Shown here one piece after another: positions 59,462 through 64,000 of a stretch of 64,000 nucleotides of DNA. The first letter of the stretch is position 1, and each line of letters begins with the position of its first letter. A program made the translations under genes and the position numbers. Under the pieces are notes generated by a model that had not been told where the DNA came from, did no database searches, and saw only the letters and a program-made list of their open reading frames with translations. The stretch comes from Mytilus californianus (taxonomy: Eukaryota > Mollusca > Bivalvia > Mytilida > Mytilidae): assembly GCF_021869535.1 (NCBI RefSeq), contig NW_026262712.1, positions 106,451,640 through 106,515,639 on the forward strand, given 5' to 3'.

Positions 59462-59760
59462 TAACATTGCCATATAAGCGGGAGGTTTGGCTAGCCATAA
59501 AACCAGGTTCAACCCACCATTTTTTCTTAAAATGTCCTGTACCAAGTCAGGACTATGGCAGTTGTTATCAAATAGTCCGTTTCTATGTATGTTGACGTTT
59601 TTTTGGTAACATTTCAGTGTTTATGTTGTTCCGTTGTTTTCCTATTATAGTTGATGTGTTTCACTCGGTTTGGGTTTGTGACCCAGATTTGTTTCGGTTA
59701 AATCGATTTATGATTATTGAACAGCGGTATACTACTGTTGCCTTTATTAAGCTCAAATAG
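59462..59760 (+). repeat. T4-related tail, second subfamily
   Basis: AAGCGGGAGGTTTGGCTAGC, CATAAAACCAGGTTCAACCC and TTTGTGACCCAGATTTGTTT, then CAGCGGTATACTACTGTTGC and CTTTATTAA. It shares only its first 100 or so bases with 47295-47515. It interrupts the minus-strand RT tail around it. Confidence 0.75.
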
Positions 59761-59894
59761 AGTAGATTTCATTCGTTCTTCCTTATAATTCTGTTGGAGC
59801 ACTTTTTGTCTCAGAAACACAACCCTATTAATGAAGTCCGTATAGTGTATAGAGCGTAAGTTATTAATTGAGATGTGTAAAAGCCATACGACAG

Positions 59895-60110
59895 GGTAGA
59901 GGGTATGCTACTACTGCATATTTGGAAGTTGACAATTGGAAAGTTGAAATCATCACGTTTGCCATATATTTTAGTTTGAAGTCGCCGACTGTCTGTTGCA
60001 ATATCATCCCACCAAACTCAACAAATATTTTATCTGAAAGTTCAGCATTTTGAAGATATTATGTTGTTTGAATCAGTGTGGTTCTTCACAAAGTAAGATT
60101 TTACATGACA
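59895..60110 (-). pseudogene. RT fragment with internal deletion removing the catalytic core
   Basis: The minus strand reads SYFVKNHTDSNN, a decayed stretch, then FGGMILQQTVG. That is the sequence that should precede IPMGTNCAPLLADL, but within a few bases it continues (in another frame) as LQTKIYGKRDDFNFPIVNF. The breakpoint is near 59985. The segment carrying GIPMGT, YxDD and about 100 codons is therefore deleted. Confidence 0.78.
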
Positions 60111-61902
60111 TAAAACAAGGAATTGTCTACGATTCCCGTTTTTGTTGAAAAAGGACGGTTTAAAGTTGTCGATCTTTCTAATTGAGCTCTAGAAAAGGCA
60201 GTGTATAGCGTTGAAAATCATAAATGTTGATAATATATCAAAAATGTGTATCAAATCTGTAATACATATTCTGGACACGACTATAATCTACAACTGAACA
60301 TAGGACATTTATTCAATTCATGATGATCACTGACAACTTTGACAAATATTGCTGTATTAAGTATTTTAGTCAACTTTGTAATGTATTGGCTATTTACAAT
60401 ATATATGTGCACTGCTAGTTGAATATACAGATGTGTAAGGATTGTATGGATTTTCACTGCAAGAACATGTTATTGTTCTCAATGCTGTTGTTTCACAAAC
60501 TTTTTAAATAAAGATTTTGGTGATGAAATTAGTTTTTTCCTTCTCGTTACAAATAAGATGTGCATACATGATACATTGTTATTCAATAAGGTATTAGAGA
60601 AATTATAAGAAGTAGTGGTTTCGTTAACGATAATCATTGCGAACTATTTATTACAAATTCTCTAGGACTGATTTCGTTTCGACATAAAATCAAGGGAGTT
60701 ACATAAAGATAACTACATTTTGTGTCTTTTTTAGTCTTCAATAATTTGATATGATTGTATCCACACGGTTCACATATGTATTAAGGCATCCGACAAGTAA
60801 ACAAAATTTGAATATAACTAAAAATGTTATACATCTGTTACTGGTTGATTCTGCAATTGTTCAGATAATATATTCAATCATAGCTGTTATATATTTTGTA
60901 TAACCAATATTAAGGCAATTCTTGGCAATTCTAGCACCGAAATCAATTTGAACGTGAAGAATCAATCATGCTTTAGTCTTGGATGTATGAATATGTTTAT
61001 TTTTCATTTTAAAACCATCTCATTGATAGCGGTGATCATATAGTTGTTGCTTGCGAAAGTATAAACGGTAATAGTAAATGATTCGGAGTTCGAAACTTGT
61101 ACCCGAAATGATTTTTTCACCCGTTTTTTTCTCGTTGTAACAGTTTTGTTCTATACTTTTGTAATGCTTTATAATCATACTGATATATTTTCATAGATAA
61201 ATTATGTTGTATTGATGTTGGATTTAGAAATGTCGAATGTTGATTTATTATTTTCCATGGGTTGACAAAACCACCCCCATTAATTCCCATTAATTATCAA
61301 AACTAAAAAATGAAAACAATCAAATAAAAAAAACCTATATGCTATACATATTGGATATAAATGAAGACTTTTATTGTCAATGAGACAATTACATAACTTG
61401 TGTGCATATGTATTGATAAGAGCTATCAAAAAGTGATTTAAGAATACAAATTATTAGTATTTGTATATCAGCAATCGTACTTGAGTGGTATCATGCACAG
61501 ACCGAAGACTATAATGAAGAAATCGCTCGCAAGTTCGAACCCGAATGTGAAGTACGTTTTTGAGAAATTCAGATTTTGTAAGTTAAAAGTTAAAGTTAGA
61601 ATATAAGTAAACTTCGGTTGGCAATGAATTCTGAAAAAATAATCTACCGTAAGAACAATAAACTGACGTCTTTGAAATTGGTTAAGAACCTGAGAAACAA
61701 GAATCAAATCTCCACCATCCAAAAAGATGTTTGCTATTGTTGACCTGTATGATGTTTCAATGAAAGAGAGATAATTCAGAATCTACTTGTGACAAAATAT
61801 GATAAATACACAATGATATCTCAGAGTATCTTCTAATATTATTGATGTCTTAAATAGGGGTGTACTAAAAAACCAATTTGCCAGGTTTGTGATGAAGAAA
61901 AC
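60111..61902. other. Stretch without recognised feature
   Basis: AT-rich. The 84-codon minus-strand frame at 61468-61722 has no recognisable domain. Nothing else seen. Confidence 0.5.
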
Positions 61903-63095
61903 TTACTCTTATTGCTACTAAAAGTTAAAACTAGTTTGACTTTAGAATTTAATTGCGGAAGATGCTTTACCAGCCGACTTATTGTGTCTCACTTTATTTA
62001 GAAGATATGCAATTTCTAATTACTTTGATTCATTCTTATGTTTTACAAGCAATTTGTCCTTACCTTCATTCTTATTTTTTATTGTTGTAAAGATACCTAT
62101 ACTATATTAACGGACATTGGTATAATTGACTCATTTTTTTATATCTTGTCACTTAAATACCTCGAAGGAACATCGATTTAGAAATAAATGCTACGCTTAT
62201 TACGTAAGCATGTAAAAGTCTGAAACAGAACAAAAAATAACCATTGTAACTGCTATGACCAAAGCCGTCTGAAATAACACAGAACAATTTAACACAATCT
62301 TGATACGTTAAGTTGTCGTTGAATATGCTACATTTGCAATCATTTTGTTTATGGGAGAGAAACTAGTTTGCTATGATCAATAGTCCTTGTACGAAGTACA
62401 ACGTGCTTATACAATGTAATTACTTTATATCACCATGATTAATTAATTAGGACTAAATCTATGACATAGAATAACATAAATTGGTTATTATTGATAATTG
62501 CATAATAAAAAAAGATAATATCGGTGATAAATGATATATTAGTCGTATTTCGTAGTCAACTAAAACATAATTAATTATTCTGTACATGCTAAGTAACTTG
62601 TATCAGGTAACCATTTGCAGCACAAACCATAGTAAAGCTTATTAGATGTAAGGTCAAGTCTCATACTTTGTTGGCCATCGACACTTTTTAAAAGGTATAA
62701 AAATATGCAAAATAATAATATTAATGGTCATGTCATTTTTCGAGACATTAGTCAAAAATAAGAAAATTAATCTTGATAAAAAGTCGAATAAAAATATTTT
62801 AATTCTAGCATCACTGGTGATCATTTGCAGACGGAACGCGCGTCTGGCGTACAAAATTTTAATAGTGGTATCTATGATGAATTTATTTTCCTATATTTTT
62901 ACTTTCATGTTTTCTGGTACTTCTATGTAAAGTTATGACATAATGTTTAATTTATTAAAAAACAAAAGATTTAACCTTATTTTAAGCATTGAGTGAAGGT
63001 AATATTTCTTATCAAAGTGTAAATATAGATTTGTCTTTTGATTGCTTGGATAATTTACTACCTCCTGCCTTGAAAGTTGTCGCATGTAATATTAA
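61903..63095 (+). repeat. Dispersed direct duplication, copy 2
   Basis: Partner of 54735-56175, about 7.2 kb away in the same orientation. Shorter because of several deletions. It carries an R5 insertion at about 62806-62885 that copy 1 lacks. Confidence 0.85.
62806..62885 (-). mobile_element. Short R5 insertion in duplication copy 2
   Basis: TAGCATCACTGGTGATCATT, GCAGACGGAACGCGCGTCTG, GCGTACAAAATTTTAATAGT and GGTATCTATGATGAATTTAT. Copy 1 goes from CGAAATAATCT straight to TTTCCTATATTTTACTTTCA, so an R5 piece of about 80 bases has been inserted as a unit. Confidence 0.75.
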
Positions 63096-64000
63096 CACCT
63101 GATTATAACATATCTTTTATTTTCAATCAATAAACTGGTTGCCTTACATGCATGGTTCAATTGATATGCGAAATCGGCGATACAGAATTGTGTGCAAACT
63201 TAAGGTATTTCTATGTGTTTTCTGGGCAATTTAAAGAGGTATGACCAATTTTATTCAAGGTATATATGGTCAAACAGTATTTCAACCATTTGTGTAACGT
63301 AAAACATAAGGTTTTAACAACATTTCGGCGTATTTCTGATTATGAATATGAATTTTTATGATCAGAAATTGCTCGACATTGTAAGTTTCGGCAAATGTTT
63401 TAAAAATTATAGAAAATTGCATAAAAAAAATTCTGAATCAAGATCACGTTTGGAAGTAAAGCTTTGTTTTGTCATTAATTCATGTTGGTAAATGATGTCC
63501 TTCAATAAAAATTTTAAGAAGAAATATGACAAAATCCGATATTGGGTCAAAATTGTCTTAACAACAATGTATATCGCTATATTTTGATTTGTTTTTTCCT
63601 GTTTGAGTTTGAAATATTTGTCCTATTCATAAGACATTTTCTGTCAAAGTATTATAGTACACATCTTGGCGTGACCAATGGTTTTCTAAATGTTTAAGTT
63701 GTTCTTGTATTTTACTGTGAGATTGTCAGGCATTATATGATAGTATTTGTTAAATTCCTTTTCAAGATAAAATGTTTCTTCGTCTAAGTATACCTGCAAG
63801 GATTTGAAGAATGAGGAGCATTCTTGAAATGATCATGAGGCTCGGAAGAGTATCGGATTGCATATACTATTGAGTTACTCGGTAAGACACATATGTAAAC
63901 AATATGCATTTAAAGAGGTCAAAATCATAACATGGAATCACAGGTAATATAAAACCAGCTGGACACATGTATGTGACCATTAAACATTTTGAGACGGCAA
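63096..64000. other. Stretch without recognised feature
   Basis: AT-rich sequence to the window edge; nothing recognised. Confidence 0.5.

Overview
This window looks like AT-rich, repeat-dense intergenic (or long-intron) DNA from a marine bivalve, most likely a mussel of the genus Mytilus. I base that on the overall composition, the absence of operon-like coding density, and several interspersed repeats that I recognise from mussel sequence. One example is the tail that reads GGAGAGTTGTCTCATTGGCA then CATACCACATCTTC. No database was searched, so genus and family names come from memory. I find no complete, convincing host protein-coding gene, no rRNA and no functional tRNA gene. Nearly all of the open frames of 60-137 codons fall in repeats or look like chance frames.

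The coding-like content I can defend is retroelement debris. About ten decayed fragments, nearly all on the minus strand, belong to one reverse transcriptase (RT) superfamily, with the motif GIPMGTxCAPLLADLF, then a YxDD box, then KRDDFNFPI, then YGIYISQLIRYSRAC and a thumb/C-terminal part. They lie at 2640-3475, 14860-15500, 21560-21905, 38515-38962, 41105-41190, 43690-43870, 44685-44876, 53600-53665, 57025-57345 and 59895-60110. A plus-strand fragment at 5855-6262 matches the GIY-YIG-nuclease-like region that sits upstream of this RT. I read the superfamily as Penelope-like, with moderate certainty. Around the fragments lie 3'-tail repeats, which I call T1 to T4. Several are directly continuous with an RT fragment, so I take them to be 3' untranslated tails of different lineages, much more numerous than the RT bodies because most copies are truncated at the 5' end. 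A second repeat, R5 (core AGACGAAACGCGCGTCT), and tRNA-derived SINE-like elements (1-245, 17765-18010, 45430-45600, 57385-59010) make up much of the rest.

Layout: 0-6.3 kb holds an RT element, a 38-bp minisatellite and the nuclease fragment. 8.7-15.5 kb is repeat tails, a 216-bp tandem duplication and a nested RT remnant. 17.4-21.9 kb has SINEs and another RT remnant. 22.58-34.97 kb is a head-to-tail triplication of a roughly 3.7-kb unit. Its three copies serve as empty and filled sites for each other: copy 2 carries an 835-bp inverted-repeat transposon with TA duplication and a 1.08-kb deletion; copy 3 carries a 1340-bp TG...CA insertion (putative solo LTR) with ATAT duplication and a 242-bp T2 tail. 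37.7-45.6 kb is RT and tail fragments plus short tandem arrays. 49.7-51.5 kb is a 960-bp tandem duplication with a clean 93-bp insertion. 54.7-63.1 kb is a diverged direct duplication that flanks an RT/SINE island including a 77-bp-arm inverted repeat.

The most unusual object is the inverted-repeat transposon at 27180-28014, whose interior is almost entirely a degenerate array of short palindromes of the type AGAACNGTTCT. I see no sign of a gene system acting together; the biology here is transposition, truncation and segmental duplication.
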